From assembly GCA_010030955.1 (NCBI GenBank), contig RHBP01000002.1, forward strand, positions 1 through 35,201: a stretch of 35,201 nucleotides of DNA. The letters are read 5' to 3'. The notes beneath the pieces were generated by a model that was not told where the DNA came from, ran no database searches, and saw only the letters and a program-made list of their open reading frames with translations. Below are positions 15,278 through 24,142 of the stretch, one piece after another. Position numbers and translations under genes: made by a program. Numbering within the stretch: the stretch's first letter is position 1; every line of letters starts with the position of its first letter. The DNA is from Synechococcaceae bacterium WBB_10_009. GTDB lineage: Bacteria; Cyanobacteriota; Cyanobacteriia; PCC-6307; Cyanobiaceae.

Positions 15278-16104
15278 AGCCGTTCTCCCACCAGCGCCGC
15301 CAGGGAGCCCTGGCCTGGGCCGCCGTGGCCCTGGCCGGCGCCGCGGCCGTGGGGGGCACCGCGCTGGTGCTGCAGAACCTGCGCGACCAGGGACCGTTGC
15401 TGCTTCAGCCCCAGCGCCAGCGCGCCCCGGAACCCCCAGCCCAAGCGGCCTGGATCAGCCCGCTGACGCGCCAATGCAGCGCCGATCCGGCCCTACGCCA
15501 ACGCCTGCTGGCGTTGCAGCGCCGCCTTCCCGCGCGGGTGGAGCGCTTGCGCATCGACCCCAGCAACTACGCCGAGCGCCAACGCCGCGATGCCTATGGC
15601 AATCGCCTCAGCACCACGCCCTCACTGATTGTGTTGCACGAAACGGTCTATGGCTTGGGCTCCGCCATCAACACCTTCACCACCCATCACCCCAACGACG
15701 GCGACCAGGTGAGTTATCACCTGCTGCTGGGGGAGCACGGACGGGTGGTGGAAACCCTGGATCCCTCCAAACGGGCCTTCGGGGCCGGCTACTCCGCCTT
15801 CCAGGGGCGCTGGGTGATCACCAATCCAGCCATGGCGGGCTCCATCAACAACTTCGCCTTGCACCTCAGCTTGGAAACCCCCCTGGATGGGGAGGACAAC
15901 GACCCCAGCCACAGCGGCTATTCCGCGGTGCAGTACGACAACCTGGCCGTTGTGCTGGCGGATTGGATGCGCCGCTATCGCATTCCCTACACGGCGATCA
16001 CCACCCACCGCCATGTCGACCTCGGACTGGAGAGGGCCGATCCCCGCAGCTTCGATTGGTCAGCGCTGCAGCGCCGCCTGGCGGCCCTGGGGGCGTTGTG
16101 CTGA
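15271..16104 (+). CDS. membrane-anchored N-acetylmuramoyl-L-alanine amidase (Amidase_2/PGRP type)
   Basis: A 277-residue protein with a single N-terminal hydrophobic helix (about residues 13-35, basic flank MLKPFSHQRRQ), so it is exported or tethered facing the periplasm. After a Pro/Gln-rich linker, the amidase fold starts with SLIVLHETVYG (zinc ligand H123). It continues through DQVSYHLLLGEHGRVVETLDPSKRAFGAG and NNFALHLSLE (H198), and ends with ITTHRHVDLG and ADPRSFDW. These match Amidase_2 enzymes that cut the MurNAc-L-Ala bond. ATG 15271 gives a normal signal anchor; the longer open frame upstream overlaps the peptidase gene and is ignored. Wall remodelling is the likely role. Confidence 0.82.
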   Translation: MLKPFSHQRRQGALAWAAVALAGAAAVGGTALVLQNLRDQGPLLLQPQRQRAPEPPAQAAWISPLTRQCSADPALRQRLLALQRRLPARVERLRIDPSNYAERQRRDAYGNRLSTTPSLIVLHETVYGLGSAINTFTTHHPNDGDQVSYHLLLGEHGRVVETLDPSKRAFGAGYSAFQGRWVITNPAMAGSINNFALHLSLETPLDGEDNDPSHSGYSAVQYDNLAVVLADWMRRYRIPYTAITTHRHVDLGLERADPRSFDWSALQRRLAALGALC

Positions 16105-16126
16105 CGGTTGAACAGGGCCGGCGGGT

Positions 16127-16987
16127 TTAGATCAGCGCTGACAGCGGTTTCTTGCGCTGCCCGAACACCAGCCCGTGCAGTTCGGGATCCTGCATGTAGC
16201 GGAGGATCCGGGCGGGGTAATCCAGCTTGCCGTTGTGCAGGTAGGCCAGGGTGGCCACGGTTTTGGCGTGGCTGCGCTGGCCGCTGACGTTGTTGGTGGC
16301 GCTGGGGTCCAGCTCCAGCAGTTGCAGCAGACGTGACAGTTTGCCGGCGAGCAGGGCCACATTGCGCTCCGGGTCGAGCAGCTGCTCGCGGGCCTCGGCC
16401 ACCTGATCGGCGCTGGGGTTCTCCGGCAGCAGCCCCTGTTTCACCATCTCGCTGACACCCAGCTGGGCGGGGCCGAGGGTGCTGAACAGGCCGGAGTGGG
16501 CGGCAATGGGTAGGCCTTCCCCGGGTTTGGCGTGCTGCAATTCGTCGAACAGGATCGCCGTGAGCAGCATGGGGTTGATGCCGCTGCGGCGGCTCACCTG
16601 CTGGATCACCGGCTGCAGATCCTGCAGCTGGGTGAGCGCATGGTTGCGCACGGGGGTGAGTTGGTCGACGCCATGGGTGAACAGCTGGGCCAGGCGCGGC
16701 TGGGGCCCATGCACCCCGAAGCGGCGCTGCAGGGCACGGATTTCCTCGGGGCTAAAGGTGGTGGGATCCAGACGATCGGCGGCCGGCAACAGGCCGCGCA
16801 GCGGAGCCAGGCTGGCGCTGTTCCATTCGCTGAGCACCAACCCCAGCACCAAGGCGGCGGTGAGCGTCCGTTTGATGCCCCGGGGCCATGGCCGTGCGCG
16901 CTGAACAGCCACCCGGGGGGTACGGGATCGCTGCAGGGTGGGGAACCAGCGGGGCAGGGGTGCCAGGGCGAAACCGCAGGGCTTCAA
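16127..16987 (-). CDS. putative membrane-anchored lysozyme/transglycosylase-like protein
   Basis: A 286-residue protein with one hydrophobic segment (about residues 42-56, TAALVLGLVLSEW) after a basic, Pro/Arg-rich N-terminus. The distal half (VSRRSGINPMLLTAILFDELQHA, GLFSTLGPAQLGVSEMV, RNVALLAGKLSRLL, TVATLAYLHNGKLDYPARILRYM) has the helix-Glu-GxAQ-like logic of goose-lysozyme/soluble transglycosylase folds. It recalls DUF1402-type proteins, but I cannot confirm a family. The Glu in FDELQH is a possible acid. The start is uncertain: TTG 16987, or GTG 16912, which places the hydrophobic segment nearer the N-terminus and leaves room for the A/T-rich patch at 16986-17001 as promoter. Confidence 0.55.
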   Translation of the reverse strand: MKPCGFALAPLPRWFPTLQRSRTPRVAVQRARPWPRGIKRTLTAALVLGLVLSEWNSASLAPLRGLLPAADRLDPTTFSPEEIRALQRRFGVHGPQPRLAQLFTHGVDQLTPVRNHALTQLQDLQPVIQQVSRRSGINPMLLTAILFDELQHAKPGEGLPIAAHSGLFSTLGPAQLGVSEMVKQGLLPENPSADQVAEAREQLLDPERNVALLAGKLSRLLQLLELDPSATNNVSGQRSHAKTVATLAYLHNGKLDYPARILRYMQDPELHGLVFGQRKKPLSALI

Positions 16988-17008
16988 GAATTAAATAAAG
17001 CTTACGAA

Positions 17009-17059
17009 CCCCCTTCTGGTTTGCCCAGGGGGGGATCCGCATGTGTGGTGGTCCACACA
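17009..17059. promoter_or_regulatory. two inverted repeats in the divergent region upstream of pgi
   Basis: TGTGTGG-TGGT-CCACACA (17042-17059) is a perfect 7-bp inverted repeat. CCCC..CTGG / CCAGGGG (17010-17032) forms a second, bulged stem. Both lie in the 176-bp gap between the divergent genes, together with an A/T-rich patch at 16986-17001. They may be operators; no regulator is identified. Confidence 0.4.
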
Positions 17060-17130
17060 GTCGCGTCTCGGACTTGTCTTTTTCAGGACATCCCTGGGCG
17101 GTGGGGGTATCCCCAGCGGGGTTTCGCAGA

Positions 17131-17136
17131 TAGCGT
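17131..17136 (+). promoter_or_regulatory. candidate -10 element of pgi
   Basis: TAGCGT ending 27 nt before the pgi ATG, the same hexamer as upstream of dnaK. No clear -35. Confidence 0.3.
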
Positions 17137-17163
17137 CGCCTTGCCGCTTTGCGCCTCGGCCCC

Positions 17164-18765
17164 ATGCCCCCCCTTTCCCCTGCCGCTGGCTTGGATCCCC
17201 AAAGCCAGTGGCAGCGGTTCTGCCACCTGCTCTGGCATGACGCAGGCATGGGGTTCTGGCTGGATGTGAGCCGCATGGGCCTCGATGCGGGGCAACTCGA
17301 GGCCATGGCGCCCCGCTTCGATCAGGCCTTTGCCGCCATGGCCGCCCTCGAGCAGGGGGCGATCGCCAACGCCGATGAACAGCGCCAAGTTGGCCATTAC
17401 TGGCTGCGGGCCCCCCAATTGGCGCCGGATGCCGCCACCGCTGACCACATCCGCGCCGAGGTGGATCGGATCGAGGCCTTTGGCCGCGATGTGCTGCAGG
17501 GCGTGATCTGCGCTTCCCCGGGGCAGCCCTTCACCGATGTGCTGTGGATCGGCATTGGTGGTTCCGGTCTGGGCCCCCTGCTGATGATCCGTGCGCTGCA
17601 GGATCCGGGGTCCGGCCTGCCCTTCCATTTCTTCGACAACGTCGACCCCGACGGCATGCGCCGCACGCTGGCCTCCATCGGCGAGCGCCTGCGCACCACC
17701 CTGGTGATCGTGGTGAGCAAGTCGGGGGGCACGCCCGAGCCCCACATCGGCATGCTCCAGGCCCGCCGCGCCGTGGAGGCCGCCGGTGGCCGCTGGATGC
17801 AACAGGCCGTGGCGGTGACCATGCTCGGCAGCCGCCTGGATCAGGAGGCGGAGCAGGGCGATTGGCTGGCCCGCTTCGACATGTTCGATTGGGTGGGTGG
17901 TCGCACCAGCATCACCAGCGCCGTGGGGCTGCTGCCGGGGGTGCTGATCGGCAGCGACATCCGCGCCTTCCTGGCCGGCGCCGCCGCCATGGACGCCGCC
18001 ACCCGCAACCGTGAGCTGCGCCACAACCCCGCCGCCCTGCTGGCGGCCGCCTGGTACCGGGCCGGCGACGGACGCGGCCAGCGGGACATGGTGGTGCTGC
18101 CGTATCGCGACCGCCTGGAGGTGTTCAGCCGCTACCTCCAGCAGCTGGTGATGGAAAGCCTCGGCAAAAAACTTGACCGCGACGGCCAGGTGGTGCACCA
18201 GGGTTTGGCGGTGTATGGCAACAAGGGCTCCACCGACCAGCACGCCTACGTGCAGCAGCTGCGGGATGGTGTCGACAACTTCTTTGTGACCTTCATCGAA
18301 GTGCTGGAGGACCCCGGTGACATTCCGCCCCTGGAGGGGGAGAACCCCGGCGATTTCCTGGACGGTTTCCTGCAGGGCACGCGCTCGGCCCTGACCGATG
18401 AGGGGCGCTTCAACCTCAGCATCACGCTGCAGCGTTTGGACGCCGCCAGCCTCGGCGCCCTGATTGCTCTGTTTGAACGCGCCGTGGGGCTCTACGGCGA
18501 GCTGGTGAATGTGAACGCCTACCACCAGCCCGGCGTGGAAGCAGGCAAGAAGGCTGCAGCCGCCCTGCTGGATCTGCAATCCCGCCTGGAGCAGGCTTTG
18601 GCTGACCGCCGTGAGCACACCCTGGCGGATCTGCAGGCCCGGATGGGCCTGGACTCACCGGAGTCGCTCTATTGGATCCTGCGTCACCTCTGCGCCAACC
18701 GCCGCCACATCGATGCCCGCGGCGATTGGGGCCAGCCCGACAGCCTGGTGTTCATCCACGACTGA
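17164..18765 (+). CDS. pgi: glucose-6-phosphate isomerase
   Basis: A 533-residue enzyme interconverting glucose-6-phosphate and fructose-6-phosphate, linking glycogen breakdown, glycolysis and the oxidative pentose phosphate pathway. SIS-type motifs are complete: WIGIGGSGLGPLLM, VSKSGGTPEPHIGML, the signature FDWVGGRTSITSAVGLLP and the second signature GQVVHQGLAVYGNKGSTDQHAY with its catalytic His and Lys. It belongs to the cyanobacterial/plastid-like long group. ATG 17164 is chosen over an in-frame TTG at 17149. It is divergent from the putative lytic protein and converges with leuS after 12 bases. Confidence 0.95.
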   Translation: MPPLSPAAGLDPQSQWQRFCHLLWHDAGMGFWLDVSRMGLDAGQLEAMAPRFDQAFAAMAALEQGAIANADEQRQVGHYWLRAPQLAPDAATADHIRAEVDRIEAFGRDVLQGVICASPGQPFTDVLWIGIGGSGLGPLLMIRALQDPGSGLPFHFFDNVDPDGMRRTLASIGERLRTTLVIVVSKSGGTPEPHIGMLQARRAVEAAGGRWMQQAVAVTMLGSRLDQEAEQGDWLARFDMFDWVGGRTSITSAVGLLPGVLIGSDIRAFLAGAAAMDAATRNRELRHNPAALLAAAWYRAGDGRGQRDMVVLPYRDRLEVFSRYLQQLVMESLGKKLDRDGQVVHQGLAVYGNKGSTDQHAYVQQLRDGVDNFFVTFIEVLEDPGDIPPLEGENPGDFLDGFLQGTRSALTDEGRFNLSITLQRLDAASLGALIALFERAVGLYGELVNVNAYHQPGVEAGKKAAAALLDLQSRLEQALADRREHTLADLQARMGLDSPESLYWILRHLCANRRHIDARGDWGQPDSLVFIHD

Positions 18766-18777
18766 GCCCTGGGGTGC

Positions 18778-21440
18778 TTAAGGCACCAGGTTGACCAGCT
18801 TGCCGGGAACCACGATCACCCGGCTGGGGGCCTTGCCCTCCAACCACTTGCTGGCGATGTCGCTCTCCAGCGCCAACTGCTCCAACGTGGCCTTGTCGGC
18901 GTCGGCGGGCACCTCCAGGCTGCCCCGCACCTTTCCCTTGATCTGGATCACCAGGGGCACCGTGTCGCGCACCAAGGCCGAGCCATCGGCCTCGGGCCAG
19001 CGCTGCCGGTGCACGCTTGTGGCGTTGAGGGAATCGCGCTGGTGCGACCCCCAAGCTTCTGCCAGAGCTCCTCGGCCAGGTGCGGCGCAAACGGGGCCAG
19101 CAGCACCACCAGGGTGCGCAGAGCTTCCGCGGCGAACACCGGGTGGCAGTCCGCCAGCAGGGGGGCCATGGCGTTGCTGAGCTTCATCAGCTCCGACACG
19201 GCGGTGTTGAACTGGTAGTCGCCGTCCAGGTCGTCGCTGATGGCGGCGATGGCGGTGTGCACGGCGCGGCGCAGGTCGGCATCGGCAGGGGCCAGGGTGC
19301 CGCCACCGGTGGCCATGGCCCCCCGCACGGCGTCCGGCGAGCCGGCCCCATCCGCCAGGCTCAGCCCTCGCTCCAGGAAGGCGTCTGCCAGGCGCCAGAT
19401 CCGCTGCAGAAAGCGGAACTGCCCCTCCACATCGGCATCGTCCCACTCCAGATCCTTCTCCGGGGGGGCCTTGAACAGGATGAACATGCGGGCGGTGTCG
19501 GCGCCGTAGCGGTCGATCACCTGGGCTGGATCAACGCCGTTGTGCTTCGACTTCGACATCTTTTCGAAGAACCTCTCCAAGGGCTCCCCGCTCACCGGAT
19601 CGCGGGGGTCCTCCGCATCGGCCACCGCTGAAGGGGGGATGTATTTGCCGCTGTTGGGATTTTTGTAGGTCACCCCCTGCACCATCCCCTGGGTGAGCAG
19701 CTTGGTGAACGGTTCGCCGCAGCTGAGCAGCTGGCGGTCGCGCAGGACCTTGGTGAAGAAACGGGAGTAGAGCAGATGCAGGATGGCGTGCTCGATGCCG
19801 CCCACGTATTGATCCACGGGCAACCAGGCATCCACCGCCTCCCGCCCGAACGGCAGCTGGGCGTTCATCGGGTCGCTGTAACGCAGGAAATACCAGCTGG
19901 AGCACATGAAGGTGTCCATGGTGTCCGTCTCGCGGCGGGCCGGCTGGCCGCAGCAGGGGCAGTCCACCTGCACCCAGCTCTCCAGCTGGGCCAGGGGTGA
20001 GGCCCCCTTGCCGGTGAAGGCCACATCCCGCGGCAGCTCCACCGGCAGCTGCTCCGTGGGCACGGGCACGGCACCACAGCTGTCGCAATGGATCACCGGG
20101 ATCGGGCAGCCCCAGTAGCGCTGGCGGGAGATCAGCCAGTCGCGCAGACGGAATTGCACCCGCTCATGGCCCCATCCCTCGGCCGCAGCGGCGGCGGTGA
20201 TGGCGGCCTTGGCCTGGTCGCTGGGGAGACCGTCAAACCGGCCCGAATGGATCAGCACGCCCGGCTCGGTCCAGGCGCCACCCTCAATGCCATCTCCAAC
20301 GCCATGTCCATCGCTGCCCTCCGGGATGATCACCTGCTGCACGGGCAGCTCGTACTGGCGCGCAAAAAGAAAGTCCCGTTGGTCATGGGCAGGGACTCCC
20401 ATCACGGCACCGGTGCCGTACTCCGCCAGCACGTAGTCGGCGATCCAAATCGGCAGCAGCTCACCGTTGGCGGGGTTGCGCACCCGGGCGCCGATGGCAA
20501 CACCGCGCTTGGGCCTGTCTTCGGCCGTGCGGTCCTGCTCGCTTTGGCGCGACACCTGATCGCAGAAGGCTTCCACCACAGCCCGTTGCTGGGGGGCGGT
20601 GAGGGCCGGCACCAGCGGATGCTCCGGGGCCAGCACCACATAGGTGGCGCCGAAGATGGTGTCGGGCCGTGTGGTGAACACGGTGATCGGCTCACCGGTG
20701 GTGCTGCCGTCGTCGCCCACCACCGCAAACTGCAGCTCCGCACCGGTGCTGCGGCCGATCCAGTTGGCCTGCATGGTGCGCACCCGTTCCGGCCACCCCT
20801 GCAGGCCATCGAGGTCGTCCAGCAGGGCCTGGGCGTAATCGGTGATCTTCAAAAACCACTGGCGCAGCTTTCGCTTTTCCACCAGTGCCCCGGAACGCCA
20901 GGAGCGGCCGTCCGCATCCACCTGCTCGTTGGCTAGCACGGTCTGGTCGATCGGATCCCAGTTGACCGTGGCCTCCTTGCGGTAGGCCAGGCCGGCGTCG
21001 AGAAACTGCAGGAACAACCACTGGGTCCAGCGGTAGTAGCTGCTGTGGCAGGTGGCCACCTCCCGATCCCAGTCGATTGACAGGCCCAGCTGGTCCAGCT
21101 GGCGTCGCATGGAGGCGATGTTCTGGTCGGTCCAGGCTCCGGGGTCCACCCCCCGTTCGATGGCGGCGTTCTCCGCAGGCAGTCCGAAGGCATCCCAGCC
21201 CATGGGATGGAGCACCTTGCGCCCCCGCAGCCGCTGCACCCGGGCCACCACATCGGTGATCACGTAATTGCGCACATGGCCCATGTGCAGGTTGCCGGAG
21301 GGGTAGGGGAACATCGACAGGGCATAGAAGCCCTGCTCACCGGGCCCCAGCTCCGGCGTGTCATGCAGCCCCTGCTCCTGCCAGGCCCGTTGCCAGCCCG
21401 CCTCAATCGCCTGGGGTTGGTAGCGGCTGGGGTCGCTCAC
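18778..21440 (-). CDS. leuS: leucyl-tRNA synthetase, reading frame broken by a 1-base shift near the 3' end
   Basis: A class I synthetase charging tRNA-Leu, about 887 residues if repaired. It starts GTG 21440 (VSDPSRYQPQAIEAGWQ) and shows PSGNLHMGHVRNY (HIGH motif), the CP1 editing domain (TTRPDTIFGATYVVLAPEHP), a CxxC pair near VDCPCCGQPA, and FFEKMSKSKHNGVDP (KMSKS). This frame runs correctly to HLAEELWQKLGG, then turns to nonsense and ends at 18948. The true C-terminal end (VHRQRWPEADGSALV to KLVNLVP, stop at 18778) is in another frame. One extra G in the minus-strand G5 run (19052-19048) would join them. As LeuRS is essential, a sequencing error is the likeliest cause. It lies 38 bases after hfq. 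Confidence 0.93.
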
Positions 21441-21478
21441 GGCTGGCAGAACGGCGTGCGGCTGATGCTCCCACAGCC

Positions 21479-21718
21479 TCAGGTCAGCGCCTGGATCAGG
21501 GCGATGGCGCCACGGTTCACCAGCACCGGTTCCCCCCCGGCGTCGGTCAGCAGGGCCAGATGGTCGCCATCCACCCACTGGGGGCAACCCTGCAGCAGGC
21601 GCCCCCCCTGCAGCTCCACCTGGATGGGGGTGCGGTCGCGGATCCAGCGCTGCAGGCAGCGGATGCCCGGCTGGGAGGGGTCAAACCCCGGGGGGTGGCG
21701 CTCCGTGCTGGTCCCCAT
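21479..21718 (-). CDS. hfq: cyanobacterial-type Hfq (Sm-like) protein
   Basis: A 79-residue protein whose core matches cyanobacterial Hfq: FDPSQPGIRCLQRWIRDRTP, then VELQGGRLLQGCPQWVDGDHLAL (Sm1-like beta strands) and PVLVNRGAIALIQAL (Sm2-like). Cyanobacterial Hfq diverges strongly from E. coli Hfq and lacks its YKHA RNA-binding signature, as here. Some cyanobacterial homologues work in motility rather than sRNA pairing. The first ~11 residues (MGTSTERHPPG) are an extra tail. The gene lies directly upstream of leuS on the same strand and is divergent from dapF with only 42 bases between starts; I recall hfq-dapF proximity as common in cyanobacteria. Confidence 0.72.
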   Translation of the reverse strand: MGTSTERHPPGFDPSQPGIRCLQRWIRDRTPIQVELQGGRLLQGCPQWVDGDHLALLTDAGGEPVLVNRGAIALIQALT

Positions 21719-21723
21719 AGGAT
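21718..21723 (+). promoter_or_regulatory. candidate -10 element of dapF
   Basis: TAGGAT within CCATAGGATCGGCCC (21715-21729), a 15-mer repeated exactly at the coaD start (minus strand, 28066-28052). It overlaps the first codon of hfq, so use of this promoter could interfere with hfq. It ends 37 nt before the dapF GTG. Confidence 0.4.
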
Positions 21724-21760
21724 CGGCCCCATCCCCAAGCCTGTGGTCAGGCTGCCGCGC

Positions 21761-22915
21761 GTGTCTGAGTTCAGCAACCTCCCATTCAGCAAATACCAAG
21801 GTCTGGGCAACGACTTCCTGCTGCTGGATGCCCGCACCGCAGCCGATCCCGAGCAGGCCTTCGGACTCACCAGCGAGCGCGTGGTGCAGCTGTGCGATCG
21901 CCGTTTCGGCGTGGGCGCCGATGGGGTGATCCTGGCGCTGCCCTCCCAGGCCGGCGGTGAGCTGCGCATGCGCATCTTCAACGCCGACGGCAGCGAACCG
22001 GAAATGTGCGGCAACGGCATCCGCTGCCTGGCTCGCTTCCTGGCGGATGTGGACGGCGATGGGCCGGGCCGCTTCTGGCAGATCGACACCCTGGCGGGGC
22101 GGATCGTGCCGGAGTTGTTGCCGGATGGCACCGTGCGGGTGGACATGGGGGCGCCGTTCCTCGAGCCCCAGCAGGTGCCCACCACCCTGCCCGTGGGGGA
22201 TGCGGGCCTGCCCCAGGGGGAGCTGGACTTGGACGGGGAGCGCTTTGCGGTGGCGGCGGCGGGCATGGGCAACCCCCATGTGGTGATACCCGTGCCGGCC
22301 GTGGAGGAGATCGATCTCGAACGCTTCGGCCCGCTGTTTGAGCACCATCCAGCCTTCCCGGCCCGCACCAACGTGCATTTCGTGCAGGTGCTCAGCCCCG
22401 ATCACCTGCTGATGCGGGTCTGGGAGCGGGGGGCCGGCCCCACCCTCGCCTGCGGCACCGGCGCCTGCGCCACCCTGGTGGCCATGCACAGCCTGGGGCT
22501 GTGTGAGCGGCGTGCCCGGCTCGACCTGCCCGGCGGCCCGCTGCAGATCCACTGGGACGAATCCAGCGGCAGGGTGGTCATGGATGGGCCCGCGGAGCAC
22601 GTGTTCGACGGCGTCATCCCTGACCCGGAGGCGGTGGCCCTCTCCCGTCGCCAGGCCGCCGCCGCCACACCCATCGGCGAACCCGCAGCCGTGCTGGCGC
22701 CCTCCGGGCCGGAACCTGGGCCTGAGATCGATTGCGCCACGGTGTGCACCCAAGGCTGCATCCGGCCAGAGAGCTGCCCCAGTGCCGAGGCCCGTGCCCG
22801 GGTGGAGGCCCTGCTGCGTGGCACGTCCCTCGACGACCTCGTCTCCATCGCCACGAATTCCTTGGAATCCCGCACCCGGGCCCGGTTCGACAAGGGTCCA
22901 GGCTTCAACCTCTAA
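21761..22915 (+). CDS. dapF: diaminopimelate epimerase with a cysteine-rich C-terminal extension
   Basis: A 384-residue protein. Residues 1-286 are DapF, the cofactor-free epimerase making meso-diaminopimelate for lysine and peptidoglycan. The catalytic pair is C83 in EMCGNGIRC and C231 in ACGTGACAT; GLGNDF and AGMGNPHVV are also typical. Residues ~288-384 are an added tail: an Ala/Pro linker, then C325-x3-C329-x3-C333-x5-C339, and a helical end SLDDLVSIATNSLESRTRAR. Typical DapF is 270-290 residues, so about 95 are extra. The tail might bind metal or be a fused small protein; I do not recognise it. The start is GTG 21761, directly before the conserved FSKYQGLGNDF region. Confidence 0.92.
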   Translation: MSEFSNLPFSKYQGLGNDFLLLDARTAADPEQAFGLTSERVVQLCDRRFGVGADGVILALPSQAGGELRMRIFNADGSEPEMCGNGIRCLARFLADVDGDGPGRFWQIDTLAGRIVPELLPDGTVRVDMGAPFLEPQQVPTTLPVGDAGLPQGELDLDGERFAVAAAGMGNPHVVIPVPAVEEIDLERFGPLFEHHPAFPARTNVHFVQVLSPDHLLMRVWERGAGPTLACGTGACATLVAMHSLGLCERRARLDLPGGPLQIHWDESSGRVVMDGPAEHVFDGVIPDPEAVALSRRQAAAATPIGEPAAVLAPSGPEPGPEIDCATVCTQGCIRPESCPSAEARARVEALLRGTSLDDLVSIATNSLESRTRARFDKGPGFNL

Positions 22916-22938
22916 GGGCATTCGCCCGGGCGACCGCC

Positions 22939-24117
22939 ATGGGGCATGACCCCCTCCGCTACCTCGACTGCAGCGCCACCACCCCGATGGCCCCGGCGGT
23001 GCAGGCGGCCCTGCTGCGCTGCCAGGCGGAGGCCTGGGCCAACCCCTCCAGCCTGCACGGCTTCGGCCTGGCGGCTGCGGAGGAATTGGAGCGCCAGCGG
23101 CAACGCCTGGCCGCCATGCTCGGTTGTGATGCTGGCCGCGTGGTGTTCACCTCCGGCGGCACCGAGGCGATTCACCTGGCCCTGTTGGGCACCTGTTCGG
23201 GGGTGGCATCCGGTGCACGGCTGGTGACCACGGCGGTGGAGCACCCGGCCACCCTGGCGGCCGCGGAGCAGCGGCGGCGGGCGGGCTGGCAGGTGTTGCA
23301 GCTGCCGGTGGATCGCCGGGGCCTGGTGGACCCCGATCAGCTGAGGCCACTGCTGGCCCCGCCCACGGCCCTGGTGTCGGTGATCTGGGGGCAGAGCGAG
23401 GTGGGCTCCCTGCAACCGCTTCACGAGATCGGTGCCCTGTGCCGTCAGGCGGGCGTCCCGCTGCATGTGGATGCCGTGCAGGTGGTGGGGCACCGGCCGA
23501 TTCAGTTCGACTGCTTGCCGGTGGACGCCCTCAGCCTCACCGCCCACAAGCTGCAGGGCCCGCGGGGCATCGGGGCCCTGCTGCTGCGTGATGGTGTCAC
23601 CCTGGAGCCGCAGCTGGGCGGCGGCGGCCAGGAGGGGGGGCTCCGCGCGGGCACCGAACCGGTGGATCTGGTGGCGGGGCTGGTGGAGGCGGTGGCCCTC
23701 AGCCAGGGGCGCCTGTCGCAGCACGGGGGCCGCGATCCGATCGCCCCGTTGCGCGATCAGCTGTTGGAGCGGCTGCTGCTGCATCCGGGCCTCGAGCTCA
23801 CCGGTGTGGATCCACGCTTGGACTCCGACGCTCGGCTGCCGCATCACATCAGCCTGTTGGCCCGCGATCCTGAGGGCAGGCCCCTGCCGGGCCGCCAGCT
23901 GGTGCATGCGCTGTGGCGGCAGGGATTCGCCGTGAGCAGCGGTTCCGCCTGCAGCAGCGGGCAGCAGCGGCCCAGCCCCACCCTGTTGGCCATGGGCTAT
24001 GGCCCCGAGGAGGCCCAGGCGGGCCTGCGCATCAGCCTGGGCCCCTGGCACACCGACACCCTGCTGGAGCAGCTGCCACCGGCCATCGACCAGGTGTTGG
24101 CAGCCTTCGGCTTCTAG
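22939..24117 (+). CDS. cysteine desulfurase (NifS/IscS type)
   Basis: A 392-residue PLP enzyme taking sulfur from cysteine for Fe-S clusters and other thio-cofactors. The start YLDCSATTPMAPAV, FTSGGTEAIHLALLG, VEHPAT (His stacking on PLP), HVDAVQ (Asp contacting the pyridine), LTAHKLQGPRGIG with PLP lysine K204, and SSGSACSSGQ with the persulfide C338 on a short loop are all present. It is therefore complete and probably active. No iscU or suf gene is adjacent. It starts ATG 22939, 23 bases after dapF, and may share its transcript. I cannot say which cyanobacterial IscS paralogue it is. Confidence 0.9.
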   Translation: MGHDPLRYLDCSATTPMAPAVQAALLRCQAEAWANPSSLHGFGLAAAEELERQRQRLAAMLGCDAGRVVFTSGGTEAIHLALLGTCSGVASGARLVTTAVEHPATLAAAEQRRRAGWQVLQLPVDRRGLVDPDQLRPLLAPPTALVSVIWGQSEVGSLQPLHEIGALCRQAGVPLHVDAVQVVGHRPIQFDCLPVDALSLTAHKLQGPRGIGALLLRDGVTLEPQLGGGGQEGGLRAGTEPVDLVAGLVEAVALSQGRLSQHGGRDPIAPLRDQLLERLLLHPGLELTGVDPRLDSDARLPHHISLLARDPEGRPLPGRQLVHALWRQGFAVSSGSACSSGQQRPSPTLLAMGYGPEEAQAGLRISLGPWHTDTLLEQLPPAIDQVLAAFGF

Positions 24118-24120
24118 GGT
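24115..24120 (+). promoter_or_regulatory. candidate -10 of the DUF1995 gene, formed from the desulfurase stop codon
   Basis: TAGGGT, whose first three bases are the TAG stop of the cysteine desulfurase gene. It ends 22 nt before the next ATG, the spacing seen at the other junctions. Confidence 0.35.
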
Positions 24121-24142
24121 CACGCCACTGGCTGCCACCGCA

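Noticed and set aside
19030..19060. Programmed ribosomal frameshift in leuS
   Set aside because: No heptameric slippery site with a clear downstream stimulator and no precedent for LeuRS; a homopolymer error or mutation is simpler.
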